From the NCBI RefSeq assembly GCF_006438875.1, contig NZ_RCZH01000013.1:62001-126000 (forward strand): 64,000 nucleotides of DNA. The letters are read 5' to 3'. The stretch's first letter is position 1, and each line of letters opens with the position of its first letter. Origin of the DNA: Flavobacterium pectinovorum. Lineage in GTDB: Bacteria > Bacteroidota > Bacteroidia > Flavobacteriales > Flavobacteriaceae. The position numbers and the translations under genes were made by a program. The notes under the pieces are model-generated. The model had not been told where the DNA came from. It saw only the letters and a program-made list of their open reading frames with translations, and searched no databases. Shown piece after piece: positions 50,245 through 59,313 of the stretch.

Positions 50245-51156
50245 TTGAAACAAAATTACAACTTAGAAAAAGGATATTTAAAAGTTAATGAAATCCATGA
50301 GATTTATTATGAAGTTTGTGGAGTTGGCGAACCTTATTTATTTGTACACGGTGGTCCTGGCGCAGGATTTTCAGAGAAAGACAAACGCTTTTTTGATTTT
50401 GAAAAGCATAAAGTTGTTTTTTTTGACCAAAGAGGAGCATCAAAAAGCAAACCTTTTACATCCATCGAGCAAAATACAACTCAAGATCTTGTTGATGATA
50501 TTAACTTGCTTCTCTCCTATTTGAAAATAGAACGCATAAATATTTTTGGAGGTTCTTGGGGAACGGCTTTAAGTCTTGTGTTTGCAATTCAGAATCCGGA
50601 AAAAGTGAAGAGCCTTTTGTTAAGAGGGCTTTTCTTAGCTAATAAAACAACAATCGATCACTTTGTTGGCGGAGGACTTAAAAAAGAATATCCAAAAGAA
50701 TGGAATCGCTTTATAAATAATGTTCCGGCAAATAGCACTCTTACTATTTCGGCTTATTATCTTGATCAAATGTTAAACGGAACTCTTGAAAATAAGGAGT
50801 TTTATTGTTATGAATGGGCATATTATGAAATATCGATTTTCAAGAAAGGGATTCAGGAAAATGAAATTGACACGATTTTAAAAGAATTTCCGTACTATTC
50901 TTTATCGATAATGGAAGCACATTATTTAAGTAATAATTGTTTTCTTGAAGACAATTATATTCTGAATAATTGCAAAGTATTAGAAACTATTCCAACAATT
51001 ATAATTCATGGTAAAAATGATGCTATTTGTCCTGTTGAATATACGGAGGAATTTCATCGTCATTTAGAAAATTCTACCTTATATATTGAAGACGCCGGAC
51101 ATTCAGATTCTGAACCTGAAATTGAAAAACGAATAATTACCGTTTTAAATGATTAA
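50245..51156 (+). CDS. Alpha/beta hydrolase, proline iminopeptidase-like (S33)
   Basis: The 303-residue protein has the oxyanion segment LFVHGGPGAGFS, FFDQRGASKSKPF, the nucleophile elbow FGGSWGTALSL, and late Asp and His residues in IIIHGKNDAICPVEY and EDAGHSD, completing a Ser-Asp-His triad. Family members remove N-terminal proline from peptides. No in-frame ATG exists near the expected N-terminus; TTG 50245, just after an in-frame stop at 50230, is the best start and gives the usual length. Confidence 0.83.
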   Translation: MKQNYNLEKGYLKVNEIHEIYYEVCGVGEPYLFVHGGPGAGFSEKDKRFFDFEKHKVVFFDQRGASKSKPFTSIEQNTTQDLVDDINLLLSYLKIERINIFGGSWGTALSLVFAIQNPEKVKSLLLRGLFLANKTTIDHFVGGGLKKEYPKEWNRFINNVPANSTLTISAYYLDQMLNGTLENKEFYCYEWAYYEISIFKKGIQENEIDTILKEFPYYSLSIMEAHYLSNNCFLEDNYILNNCKVLETIPTIIIHGKNDAICPVEYTEEFHRHLENSTLYIEDAGHSDSEPEIEKRIITVLND

Positions 51157-51200
51157 GTATCATATTATTTATCTATCTACAAGAAAAGATAAGCTAAAAA

Positions 51201-51242
51201 AAAATCCACAAACCTGAATTACTCAGATTTGTGGATTTTTTT
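51201..51242. terminator. Bidirectional terminator between the S33 hydrolase and glutathione peroxidase genes
   Basis: AAAATCCACAAA (51201-51212) and TTTGTGGATTTT (51228-51239) form a 12-bp stem with A- and T-runs on either side, serving two convergent genes. Confidence 0.8.
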
Positions 51243-51256
51243 TAGATACTTATAAA

Positions 51257-51844
51257 TTAGCTTTTAATCCAGTTTATTACTTCTGGTTCTGTTACTAAAG
51301 TTTTTGGTTTAATCACTTTTACTAATTCTCCTTTTTCGTTAATTAAGTATTTTTGAAAATTCCATTCAACTTCAGAATCTTGTAAACCGTTTTTAGATTT
51401 TTGAGTAAGGAATTTGTAAACGTCGCACATATCATCGCCTTTTACAGAAACTTTATCCATCATAGGAAAAGTCACGCCGTAATTTTGTTGGCAAAACGTT
51501 TCAATTTCTTTGTTTGTTCCCGGTTCCTGAGATGCAAAATTATTCGCAGGAAAACCTACAATTACAAAACCTTTGTCTTTGTACTCTTTGTAAACAGCTT
51601 CAAGATCTTTGTACTGAGGTGTTAATCCGCATTTTGAAGCGGTATTAACAATCAAAATTTTCTTTCCTTTTAAAGATGCAAAATCAAATGGATCTCCTGA
51701 TAAATCTTGTACTTTAAATTGATAGATTGTTTCTTTTGTCATGACTTTATCTGTTTTAGATACTTTAGTTTTACTTGTTTGCGCCTGAAGTTGAGAACTC
51801 AGGAAAAATACCACACTACAAGCTATAAATACTGCTTTTTTCAT
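51257..51844 (-). CDS. Exported glutathione-peroxidase-family thiol peroxidase
   Basis: A signal peptide (MKKAVFIACSVVFFLSSQLQAQ) precedes a GPx domain with the peroxidatic-Cys motif VNTASKCGLTPQYKDLE, then VIVGFPANNF (Gln/Asn site) and EVEWNFQKYLI. It reduces hydroperoxides, probably with thioredoxin-like donors, in the periplasm. It is a Cys, not selenocysteine, enzyme. It is convergent with the S33 gene, with a shared terminator. Confidence 0.9.
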   Translation of the reverse strand: MKKAVFIACSVVFFLSSQLQAQTSKTKVSKTDKVMTKETIYQFKVQDLSGDPFDFASLKGKKILIVNTASKCGLTPQYKDLEAVYKEYKDKGFVIVGFPANNFASQEPGTNKEIETFCQQNYGVTFPMMDKVSVKGDDMCDVYKFLTQKSKNGLQDSEVEWNFQKYLINEKGELVKVIKPKTLVTEPEVINWIKS

Positions 51845-51924
51845 TGTTTAATTTTTTATAAATTTAGTTAAAATCTCTCTCACAGAAAGTTTTTGCTTCT
51901 ATTATTTTTATTAAAGAATAGTTA

Positions 51925-51963
51925 AAAAAAATGAAGCCTAACGTTAATCAGACGTTAGGCTTC
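51925..51963 (-). terminator. Minus-strand terminator in the gap after the 50-aa gene
   Basis: GAAGCCTAACG (51933-51943) and CGTTAGGCTTC (51953-51963) form a perfect 11-bp stem with a 9-nt loop; on the minus strand it is followed by ATTTTTTTT. It implies a minus-strand transcript coming from the right. The 51964-52225 stretch between it and the 50-codon gene shows no further gene. Confidence 0.75.
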
Positions 51964-52225
51964 CCCCCATACAAACAAATCAAACCATGAATTAATTATT
52001 ATGCTTTTATGCAATTTCTTTAAATTATAGTTGATGCCTCGGTTATAGTGAATTTCTTTTAATGAATTCCATTGTTCTCAATTACTGAATTATTCTTCTA
52101 TGGCGTTGATTGTGACTAGTTTTCTTTATTGGTATAAGAGTGTAATTTTGAACATTGTAATCCTTCTATTAAAAAATTTTCGGTTGGAAGTCCGAGGACA
52201 TCAACTATTATATATCTTTAATTTT

Positions 52226-52378
52226 TTAAGTTTTATTTTTTAGGTCCGAAGAAATATTCTCAGACAAATGATAACAGTTTAAAATTTCTTTTCTAAATTC
52301 TTCTTTTCCGAAATTGGTAAGCGCAAGAACGGTCGTTAAAGCAACAATCAGTATTTTTAAATTATTTATGTTATTCAT
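52226..52378 (-). CDS. Small exported-looking protein, 50 aa
   Basis: ATG at 52378 opens 50 codons. A basic/polar start and hydrophobic helix (NNLKILIVALTTVLALTNF) resemble a signal or TM segment, then comes a charged 27-residue tail with one Cys. A strong minus-strand terminator lies downstream at 51925-51963, supporting expression. It is divergent from the ECF sigma factor gene. No family is recognised. Confidence 0.45.
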   Translation of the reverse strand: MNNINNLKILIVALTTVLALTNFGKEEFRKEILNCYHLSENISSDLKNKT

Positions 52379-52730
52379 GCCTTTCCGTTTTTTTTATTGA
52401 AATTTCACCTTACTATTTCTTTAAACAAATGTTAAAATTTACAAACTCAACAATCCTTAATAAGCTTCTAATAATCAAACAAAAAGCTTCTTTTTTTGTT
52501 TTCTGCTATTTTACTAAATAATCATTTCATGTTATAATAGCATTTACGTAATTGGATTGCTTTTGGTTTTAAAAAAATGAAAAAAAATTAAACTTTTTTT
52601 TTAATCCCTTGTTTTACTAGGGTTAGGACTATTAAAAAAAATCTAATTTTACCGAAAAAATAATTTATCTTTATCTCAAGTAATGAAATAATGTTTAATA
52701 TTTTTTGTTTAAACTTTAAAATCCAAATCT
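52379..52730. other. AT-rich divergent promoter region of the ECF sigma operon
   Basis: This stretch of about 350 bp is AT-rich with several T- and A-runs and a small hairpin (CCCTTGTTTTACTAGGG, about 52607-52623). No gene is seen. It must contain the promoter of the sigma/anti-sigma pair and that of the 50-residue gene, but no confident boxes could be assigned. Confidence 0.5.
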
Positions 52731-53261
52731 ATGAGTCAAGAAGAATTGTTAGTTTTAATTTACAAGAAAGACGAAAGAGCTTTTACGCATTTGTACGATA
52801 TGTACTCTAAAAGCTTGTTTTCGGTGATCAATGTTCTTATAAAAAATCGAGAAGAAGCTGAAGATGTTTTACAGGATGTTTTTGTTAAAATCTGGAAAAA
52901 CATCGATTCTTATAATGAAAGTAAGGGCCGGTTTTATACCTGGATCCTTAATATTGCTAGGAATACTTCGATCGACAAGCTGAGATCTAAAAATTATAAT
53001 AACAGCCAAAAAAACCTTTCATCAGATAATTTCGTAAATCTGTTAGACGACAGTAACAAACTCGTTAATAAAATTGATACCATTGGTATACAAGAATTTG
53101 TAAAAAAATTAAAACCAAAATGTATCGAAATTATCGATTTGTTATTTTTTAAAGGATATACCCAACAAGAAGCTTCAGAAGAATTGGCAATGCCTTTGGG
53201 AACTATCAAAACGCAAAACAGAAACTGTATTAACGATTTAAGAAATTATTTAAAAATCTAA
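52731..53261 (+). CDS. ECF-type RNA polymerase sigma factor
   Basis: The 176-residue protein has region 2 (AFTHLYDMYSKSLFSVINVL, EAEDVLQDVFVKIWKNIDSY, GRFYTWILNIARNTSIDKLR) and region 4 (KCIEIIDLLFFKGYTQQEAS, ELAMPLGTIKTQ), a typical extracytoplasmic-function sigma factor. Its stop overlaps the anti-sigma start by 1 nt (TAATG), indicating translational coupling. The regulon is unknown; autoregulation is likely. Confidence 0.92.
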   Translation: MSQEELLVLIYKKDERAFTHLYDMYSKSLFSVINVLIKNREEAEDVLQDVFVKIWKNIDSYNESKGRFYTWILNIARNTSIDKLRSKNYNNSQKNLSSDNFVNLLDDSNKLVNKIDTIGIQEFVKKLKPKCIEIIDLLFFKGYTQQEASEELAMPLGTIKTQNRNCINDLRNYLKI

Positions 53262-54049
53262 TGGAAGCACAAGAATATATTGAATCAGGAACTCTAGAAC
53301 TATATGTTTTTGGTCTGTTGACCGAAGCTGAAAATTTAGAAATAGCCGAAATGGCGAAAAAGCATCCAGAAATGGATCAGGAAATTATTGCGATCGAAAA
53401 AGCTATTGTAGCTTTATCATCGAGCTTCTCACCTTTTCACTCAGTAGCAAATTTCGAGAAGATAAAAGCTCGTTTAGATTTGAAGCATGGCAAAGTTGTC
53501 GACATGAAACCAGCTTCGAGCTGGGCACAATATGTGGGCTGGGCAGCTGCCGTACTATTACTTTTAGGTCTGGGTTACCAAACATTGGAACTGACAAAAA
53601 CAAAAGACGCAATCGCTACTGTTGGAACTGAAAAAAGTAAAATCGAAAAAGATTATGCTTTCTTAGATCAACAAAATAAGCAAACTGAGAAGAGTTTAAC
53701 CATTGTGAGGGACATCAAAAATACGGGTGTAACGCTGGGCGGACAAGCGGTTTCTCCAAATTCATTTGCAAAAGTGTATTGGAATAAAGATACCAAAACG
53801 ACATATATCGATGCTGCGGGTTTACCAAAACCTCCAAAAGGAATGGTTTATCAGGTTTGGGCTTTAAAATTAAGTCCTGTATTGACGCCAACAAGCATTG
53901 GTTTACTGGCTGACTTTGAAGGAAATTCGCAAAAAATATTTGCTGTAGATCAAACACAATCTGCTGAGGCATTTGGAATTACATTAGAGCCTGCCGGTGG
54001 AAGTTTAACACCTACAATGACACAATTATATACTTTAGGGAAAGTTTAA
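53261..54049 (+). CDS. Membrane anti-sigma factor, RskA-like
   Basis: The N-terminal 80 residues (YIESGTLELYVFGLLTEAEN) form a sigma-binding domain without the HxxxCxxC zinc motif. A TM helix follows at about residues 90-107 (YVGWAAAVLLLLGLGYQTL), then a coiled coil. The periplasmic RskA C-terminal domain is seen in VYWNKDTKTTYIDAAGLPKP, then KGMVYQVWALKLSPVLTP and FGITLEPAGGSLTPT. It should hold the sigma factor at the inner membrane until an envelope signal releases it. Confidence 0.88.
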   Translation: MEAQEYIESGTLELYVFGLLTEAENLEIAEMAKKHPEMDQEIIAIEKAIVALSSSFSPFHSVANFEKIKARLDLKHGKVVDMKPASSWAQYVGWAAAVLLLLGLGYQTLELTKTKDAIATVGTEKSKIEKDYAFLDQQNKQTEKSLTIVRDIKNTGVTLGGQAVSPNSFAKVYWNKDTKTTYIDAAGLPKPPKGMVYQVWALKLSPVLTPTSIGLLADFEGNSQKIFAVDQTQSAEAFGITLEPAGGSLTPTMTQLYTLGKV

Positions 54050-54071
54050 AACTAAGCTGTTCATAAAACTT

Positions 54072-54105
54072 AAAACGCATATTATATTTTAATATGCGTT
54101 TTTTT
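54072..54105 (+). terminator. Terminator after the sigma/anti-sigma operon
   Basis: AAAACGCATATT (54072-54083) and AATATGCGTTTT (54091-54102) form a 12-bp perfect stem with a 7-nt loop and a T-run to 54105. Confidence 0.82.
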
Positions 54106-54139
54106 GTTATTTTTAGTTCAACTAACACCAAAACAAACT

Positions 54140-54523
54140 ATGAACGGAACTTTACTTTTGAGAATTGCAGTGGCAATTATTCTTTTGACTCATTCTCTTT
54201 TCGGGATTTTTGATAATGGAATTAATGATTTTGGAAATTTATATCTCAACCAAATTGGCTTTGCTCCTTTTGGCGTTTTTCTTGCCTGGAGTATTAAATT
54301 ATCGCATGTCATTGCCGCTGTGCTTTTAATCTGGAATAAATATATTAAGTTGGCTGGATTTGTAACGATTTTCGTTCTGATTATGGGTATTATTTTAGTT
54401 CACTTTAAGGAAGGTTGGTTTGTTGTTGGCGGCGGACGAAATGGTGTTGAATATAACTTTTTGCTTATTATTGTTTTGTTGGCGATTATGTATCCTAATG
54501 GAATTAAAAAAGATACTGTTTAG
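54140..54523 (+). CDS. DoxX-like four-TM membrane protein
   Basis: From ATG 54140 the 127-residue protein has about four hydrophobic helices (LLLRIAVAIILLTHSLFGIF, FGVFLAWSIKLSHVIAAVLL, AGFVTIFVLIMGIILVHF, FLLIIVLLAIMYP) in the DoxX/DoxD-like pattern. An in-frame ATG at 54104 would start within the terminator's T-run and is rejected. Function is unknown; DoxX relatives associate with thiol or quinone metabolism. Confidence 0.75.
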   Translation: MNGTLLLRIAVAIILLTHSLFGIFDNGINDFGNLYLNQIGFAPFGVFLAWSIKLSHVIAAVLLIWNKYIKLAGFVTIFVLIMGIILVHFKEGWFVVGGGRNGVEYNFLLIIVLLAIMYPNGIKKDTV

Positions 54524-54563
54524 ATTTTCTCATTGTAATAATTAATATTGAAATACCACAAAA

Positions 54564-55292
54564 ATGGAAATAATTTGCAAAAACTGTAAACATGTTTTTC
54601 ATGGACAATTCTGCAACAATTGTGGACAAACGGCTGATACTCACAAAATAAATACCCACTTTTTGTGGCATGATATTCAACACGGATTATTGCACTTTGA
54701 TGCCGGAATTCCGTATTCTATAAAACAGTTATTTACCAGACCCGGACATTCGATAAGAGAATTTATTGAAGGAAAACGTGTTAAACATTTTAAACCTCTG
54801 TCTTTAGTTGTGGTTCTGGCAACATTATATGGTTTGTTATACCACTATTTTCACATTAATATATTTGCAGATTCTGACAAAACAGATTTTGATTACGATA
54901 AATTTAATGAATGGATGGCGACACATTTTTCGTGGACAACAATAGCGACCATACCTCTTTATACCATTGGAACTTATATTGCTTTTAGAAAACAAGGTTA
55001 TAATTTTATTGAATATTTTGTGCTGAATACTTTTAAGGCTTCGCAAAGAATCTTTGCACAAATCGTGATGTTTCCTATTTTATTTTATTCAAATAGTGCA
55101 TCGCATCTTCAGATGTATTCAAATCTAACTTATGCAATTGGCATGATATTGATATTTTGGACCAATATGCAGTTCTTTAATAAAATCTCAAAAACCAAGG
55201 TGTTCTTTTTAACGCTGTTAAGTCACGTCTTGTTTTTAATTTGTTTGAGTCTGGTTTTCATTCTGGTTTTTGGAATAAAATTATTACTGTAA
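54564..55292 (+). CDS. DUF3667-family membrane protein with N-terminal zinc ribbon
   Basis: The first 25 residues hold two CxxC pairs (CKNCKHVFHGQFCNNCGQ), a zinc-ribbon signature, followed by TPGH-like FTRPGHSIREFIEGKRVKHFKPLS and about four to five TM helices. This is the layout of DUF3667 proteins, common in Bacteroidota and of unknown role. It lies 40 bp after the DoxX-like gene and may share its transcript. Confidence 0.82.
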   Translation: MEIICKNCKHVFHGQFCNNCGQTADTHKINTHFLWHDIQHGLLHFDAGIPYSIKQLFTRPGHSIREFIEGKRVKHFKPLSLVVVLATLYGLLYHYFHINIFADSDKTDFDYDKFNEWMATHFSWTTIATIPLYTIGTYIAFRKQGYNFIEYFVLNTFKASQRIFAQIVMFPILFYSNSASHLQMYSNLTYAIGMILIFWTNMQFFNKISKTKVFFLTLLSHVLFLICLSLVFILVFGIKLLL

Positions 55293-55411
55293 TATTTTAA
55301 AGGATTTTAAGTTTTCTTTGTTTCAGGTTTCAGGTTTTTTTTTATTCTACAACTTCTTTTAGAAACGAGTGTCCTAACCCTGATGAAAACGGGCATCCTT
55401 TTATGGCGTCC

Positions 55412-55624
55412 CGTCCCGAAGTTTCGGGATCGGGCAAGTCGTTAAGTTAAGCCTTTAAAAAATAAAATTATTACAGATCAAATCCGTTTTTATCCGCGTT
55501 TTTACAAAGTATATCTATTTTATCCGCGTCAAAATTAGACGCTGATGTTACTGATTCGCTAAAGCGAAAACGCTGATAAAAACGGATTTTTCTAATTACT
55601 TTCTGATTAAACTGTTAAGTAATT
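55412..55624. repeat. Dispersed repeat, copy B, flanked by TTAAGTTAAG-type inverted ends
   Basis: It matches the reverse complement of 8411-8625 at about 93% by eye. GTCGTTAAGTTAAG (about 55438-55451) and an inverted CTTAACTTAATGACATT (about 55638-55654) lie at the sides like terminal repeats; the same word appears alone near 29394-29411. A diverged piece of the AAAGATATAG/CGGGAAATAGCT repeat follows to about 55720. No gene is seen in this 500-bp gap. Confidence 0.85.
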
Positions 55625-55735
55625 TTATGGTTTTCTCCCTTAACTTAATGACATTGGGTTTCGCGAGCCATAAAAGATATAGTGAACAGCAGGAAATAGC
55701 TCCTGATATTTATTGTTATCGAAATTTATATAAAT

Positions 55736-55768
55736 AAAAAAGGTTCAACATGACGTTGAACCTTTTTT
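55736..55768. terminator. Terminator after the ResB/CcsA gene
   Basis: A 14-bp perfect stem (AAAAAAGGTTCAAC, 55736-55749; GTTGAACCTTTTTT, 55755-55768) with a 5-nt loop lies 27 bp after the stop of the large minus-strand gene. Confidence 0.85.
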
Positions 55769-55794
55769 GTGAATTAATAATTACTTGTAACTAT

Positions 55795-58700
55795 CTATTT
55801 TTTAACCTTTTTAGTTTTATAATATTTGCGGTATTTTGGATATGTTACTATTCCAATTAACGAAATTGTTCCTAATGAATAATAAACCCAGCTTAATGAA
55901 TGTGCTTCTCCGCTTGCGTAAGAATGCAGTCCAACTAAGTGGAAGTTTACTCCGTAATACGTAAACAAAATCGATACAAAAGCATACATAGTCATCAAGT
56001 TGAAGAACCATTTTCCTCTTAATGAAGGAACAAAACGAGCGTGAATTACAAACGCATAAATCATAATAGAGATTAAAGCCCAAGTTTCCTTTGGATCCCA
56101 TCCCCAGTAACGTCCCCAGCTTTCGTTTGCCCATTGTCCTCCAAGGAAGTTACCAATAGTTAACATGATCAAACCAATCGTAATTGACATTTCGTTGATA
56201 TAAGTAATCTCTTTAATGTTTAGTTCCATTTTGGCTTTGTTTTTCTCATTGGTAAAGAAAATCAATATCAGGGACACAAAACCTAAAATCATTCCAAGTG
56301 CGGTAGGCCCGTAACTTGCCACAATAACGGCAACGTGAATCATTAACCAATATGAGTTAAGAACTGGCTGCAAGTTTGCAATTTCGGGATCAATCCAGTT
56401 GGCGTTTGCTGCCATGAAAATCATCGCCGTCACAAATGCCGCAGATGCCACTGTAAGTTTTGATTTTCTATCAAAAGCCAATCCAAAGAACATCGTTGAC
56501 CAAGCCACATATACAATTGCTTCATAAGCGTTACTCCAAGGTGCGTGACCTGAAATGTACCAACGTGCGATTAATGTTACTGTATGAAGTGCGAATATTA
56601 AACCTATCAATATATGGAAACCATTTACCGTGATCCGTAGCCATTTTTTATCGAAAAAGATACTGAAAAGTGTAAAAATCAACATAAAGATTCCTGAAAG
56701 AGAATACCAGTAAAACATTTTTGGTAAAATATTATAGGTATTATAAGCAATTTCAAGGTCAATTTTTTGCTCACTTGGACGTACTTTACTTCCAAATTTC
56801 TTTTGGAAACCGTTGATACTTTCTACTAATTGATCTGCGGTTTTAAAATCTTTAGAAATAGAACCATTGTTTAATGCGCTGAAATATAAAGGCAGAATTT
56901 GCTTTACATAAGTAGAATCCATTCCTTTTAATCCCGCGTGATCTAACTCTAAATAAGAAATCCATTTGTTGTTTGGATCGTTTGGAATTGGGAAAATTCT
57001 CAAAATACTTCCGCTCAATGCCGATTCCATTAAGTTTACTTTTTTATCTGCTTCAATAAAATCTTTCTCAAAACTATTTGGATTTCCTGCTTTGTAAGCA
57101 GCATCTAAATAAGGTGCAAGTTTGTAATTTCCGTTTTCATCAAAGAACTTTACAAAAGGTGCTAATTTCATCCCCTTTTCAATACCAATAATTTTACGAA
57201 TACTATCATCTTTTGTATTAAGATAAATAAGCGGAACCTGTATCCAAACCTGAGCATATTGCGTCATAGACAAAAATACCTGATCAGAATTCATTCCGTT
57301 GTATGTATCGCTTTGACTTACTTTACGAAGCAATTCAGATGAGAACGTATTAATAGGCTTCATTCTACCTCCGGCATCCTGAATAATCAAACGTCCAAAT
57401 TTGGCAGCGTGCGCTTCCGGGGCTTTATAAATAGTCAATAAAGAGTCTAATTGTTTCTGGCTTGGCGCGGCAGTTACGTGATTAGCGTGATCGTTAGGAT
57501 CTGCTGTATGATCGTGACCCGGCGTATGAACGTGTGGCGCCTGAGCAAAACCGCTCAAACCGATCATTAACACCAAAATGGTAATTAATTTTTCTTTTTT
57601 CTTTTTTACAACTTCTAACTTGCGTTTCAAATCTGCAAAGCGAGAATGTTTTGTGAACATAATTGCCATTAATCCAAAAAACAACATGAAATAACCTAAA
57701 TAAGTGATTGATGTTCCCCAGAAATCATGGTTCACAGACAATACAGTTCCTTTTTCGTCCGGATCAAATGAAGATTGAAAAAATCTGTATCCTTTATAGT
57801 CTAATACGTGGTTCATGTAAATACGGGCATCAAATGTTTCTGTAGAATCCTGAACGGTTACTTTGCTTTCAAAAGAAGAATAACTTTTTTCTGTTCCGGG
57901 ATATTTTGTTGCGATAAAATCGTTCAATTTTACTTTAAATGGTAAAATATAAGCCTTACTTCCGTAGAATAAACTATATTCTATATTACCAATTTTTACG
58001 GTTTGAGGCTCGCCTACGCTTCCTTTAGAACCTAAAAGTCTTACCTCTTTTTCCTGTCCGTCAGCTTTAACTTTTACAATTAAGGCATCGTGATGAGATT
58101 TGGCTTTATAATCGTTATTCGATTCATAATCAACAATTCCTTTTACGGCAGGATCTGGAAATACAATTCTAATATCGCCAATACTGTATAACGAACGCAT
58201 CATAAGCGGCTGCACATTATCTTTGGTTACAACTCCTTTTAATTTATCTGCCATTCGCATAAATTCCCCTTCAAAAGGAGTTTGAATGGTATATTTATCA
58301 CCTGTTGTATTGATATTTATCGCTCCGGCTGTTTCTTTATTTAAGGCAAATAAAACATTATGGATATTTTGAACTTCACCCTCTTTCAGGAAATGTTCTT
58401 CACGCCCGCCAGCGCCGGCTTCCACTAATTTTAAGTATAAAGTTCCGTTTGCAGCTGGTTTTATTGTTTCTTTTGCTCCCATGATATAGTTAACGTAAGT
58501 CACTTCAAAAGGAGTTTCATCAAATTTGCCTGAAAGCGTAAAATCGTTATTGGTAACTGGCGAAAACAATAGGTTTTTCTCAAAAACTCTACGTTTCATT
58601 TCGCCTTTGTATTCTCCGTCTGCAAAAACAGTTAAGAATGTTTTATCTGAAAAAATTTGATTTTCGGCAGCACCCTCACGAATTGGCATCATGCCTTCGT

Positions 58701-59001
58701 AGCTGATATAACGTGTAATAAATGCTCCTAAAAGAATAAAAATAAAAGCAATATGAAGTATTAACGTTGCCCATTTTTCTTTTTTATGTAGCTGATAACG
58801 TTTGATGTTTCCGAAGAAATTGATCATAAAAAAGACCATTATCGCTTCAAACCACCAAGTATTGTAAATTAAAATTCTGGCTGTATCAGTATTGTACTTA
58901 CTTTCGATAAAAGTTCCAACACCCATTGCGATTGCAAATGTTAAAAAAAGAACAGACATTAAACGTGTAGAAAACAAAAAAGAGAATATTTTTTTATCCA
59001 T
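55795..59001 (-). CDS. Fused ResB/CcsA cytochrome c biogenesis protein
   Basis: The 1068-residue inner-membrane protein joins a ResB-like N-terminal half and a CcsA/ResC C-terminal half. The first half has TM helices near the start (TRLMSVLFLTFAIAMGVGTF) and a large periplasmic domain. The second half carries the haem-handling WWD-type motif WGRYWGWDPKETWALI near residue 967, plus TM-flanking histidines. Together they form a system II cytochrome c synthase exporting and attaching haem. A linker near residues 490-515 is unusually His-rich (HVHTPGHDHTADPNDHANH). Start ATG 59001 is downstream of its promoter (59033-59061). Confidence 0.88.
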   Translation of the reverse strand: MDKKIFSFLFSTRLMSVLFLTFAIAMGVGTFIESKYNTDTARILIYNTWWFEAIMVFFMINFFGNIKRYQLHKKEKWATLILHIAFIFILLGAFITRYISYEGMMPIREGAAENQIFSDKTFLTVFADGEYKGEMKRRVFEKNLLFSPVTNNDFTLSGKFDETPFEVTYVNYIMGAKETIKPAANGTLYLKLVEAGAGGREEHFLKEGEVQNIHNVLFALNKETAGAININTTGDKYTIQTPFEGEFMRMADKLKGVVTKDNVQPLMMRSLYSIGDIRIVFPDPAVKGIVDYESNNDYKAKSHHDALIVKVKADGQEKEVRLLGSKGSVGEPQTVKIGNIEYSLFYGSKAYILPFKVKLNDFIATKYPGTEKSYSSFESKVTVQDSTETFDARIYMNHVLDYKGYRFFQSSFDPDEKGTVLSVNHDFWGTSITYLGYFMLFFGLMAIMFTKHSRFADLKRKLEVVKKKKEKLITILVLMIGLSGFAQAPHVHTPGHDHTADPNDHANHVTAAPSQKQLDSLLTIYKAPEAHAAKFGRLIIQDAGGRMKPINTFSSELLRKVSQSDTYNGMNSDQVFLSMTQYAQVWIQVPLIYLNTKDDSIRKIIGIEKGMKLAPFVKFFDENGNYKLAPYLDAAYKAGNPNSFEKDFIEADKKVNLMESALSGSILRIFPIPNDPNNKWISYLELDHAGLKGMDSTYVKQILPLYFSALNNGSISKDFKTADQLVESINGFQKKFGSKVRPSEQKIDLEIAYNTYNILPKMFYWYSLSGIFMLIFTLFSIFFDKKWLRITVNGFHILIGLIFALHTVTLIARWYISGHAPWSNAYEAIVYVAWSTMFFGLAFDRKSKLTVASAAFVTAMIFMAANANWIDPEIANLQPVLNSYWLMIHVAVIVASYGPTALGMILGFVSLILIFFTNEKNKAKMELNIKEITYINEMSITIGLIMLTIGNFLGGQWANESWGRYWGWDPKETWALISIMIYAFVIHARFVPSLRGKWFFNLMTMYAFVSILFTYYGVNFHLVGLHSYASGEAHSLSWVYYSLGTISLIGIVTYPKYRKYYKTKKVKK

Positions 59002-59032
59002 TTTTAGGGAATTACATTGTATAAAAGTGCCA

Positions 59033-59061
59033 CAAAAGTACTTAAAAATGTTGAGTTCCAA
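59033..59061 (-). promoter_or_regulatory. Promoter of the ResB/CcsA gene
   Basis: On the minus strand TTG (59061-59059) and an exact -7 box TACTTTTG (59040-59033) are separated by 18 bp. Because a candidate start at 59061 lies within it, translation should begin at 59001. Confidence 0.6.
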
Positions 59062-59195
59062 TATTTGTAATTTGTTAATAAAAACTAAAAACGGAATGGT
59101 TTTTTGCTAGAAGTTCCAGTAATGACAGGAATATATTTACAAATAAAATTCAATTGGTTGATCTTTTTGTTTTTCAATATATTTTTATATGTTTG

Positions 59196-59209
59196 TGTAA
59201 TCGATTACA
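59196..59209. promoter_or_regulatory. LacI-type palindromic operator upstream of the GH28 gene
   Basis: TGTAATCGATTACA is a perfect 14-bp palindrome with a central CG, the form recognised by LacI/GalR repressors. It lies about 105 bp upstream of the polygalacturonase ATG and about 190 bp from the ResB/CcsA start. No LacI-family gene is in the window. Confidence 0.6.
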
Positions 59210-59313
59210 ATATCAATTTATCGTTTTTACAGCTTTGTTATTGAAATGTTAATAGAAATCAAAGCTAGAATTTAAGTAAAAGACATAATTAACAATATTA
59301 TAGAACCTAAATA

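Noticed and set aside
54104..54139. Longer start for the DoxX-like protein
   Set aside because: The upstream ATG lies in the T-run of the sigma-operon terminator; the downstream ATG begins right before the first TM helix.
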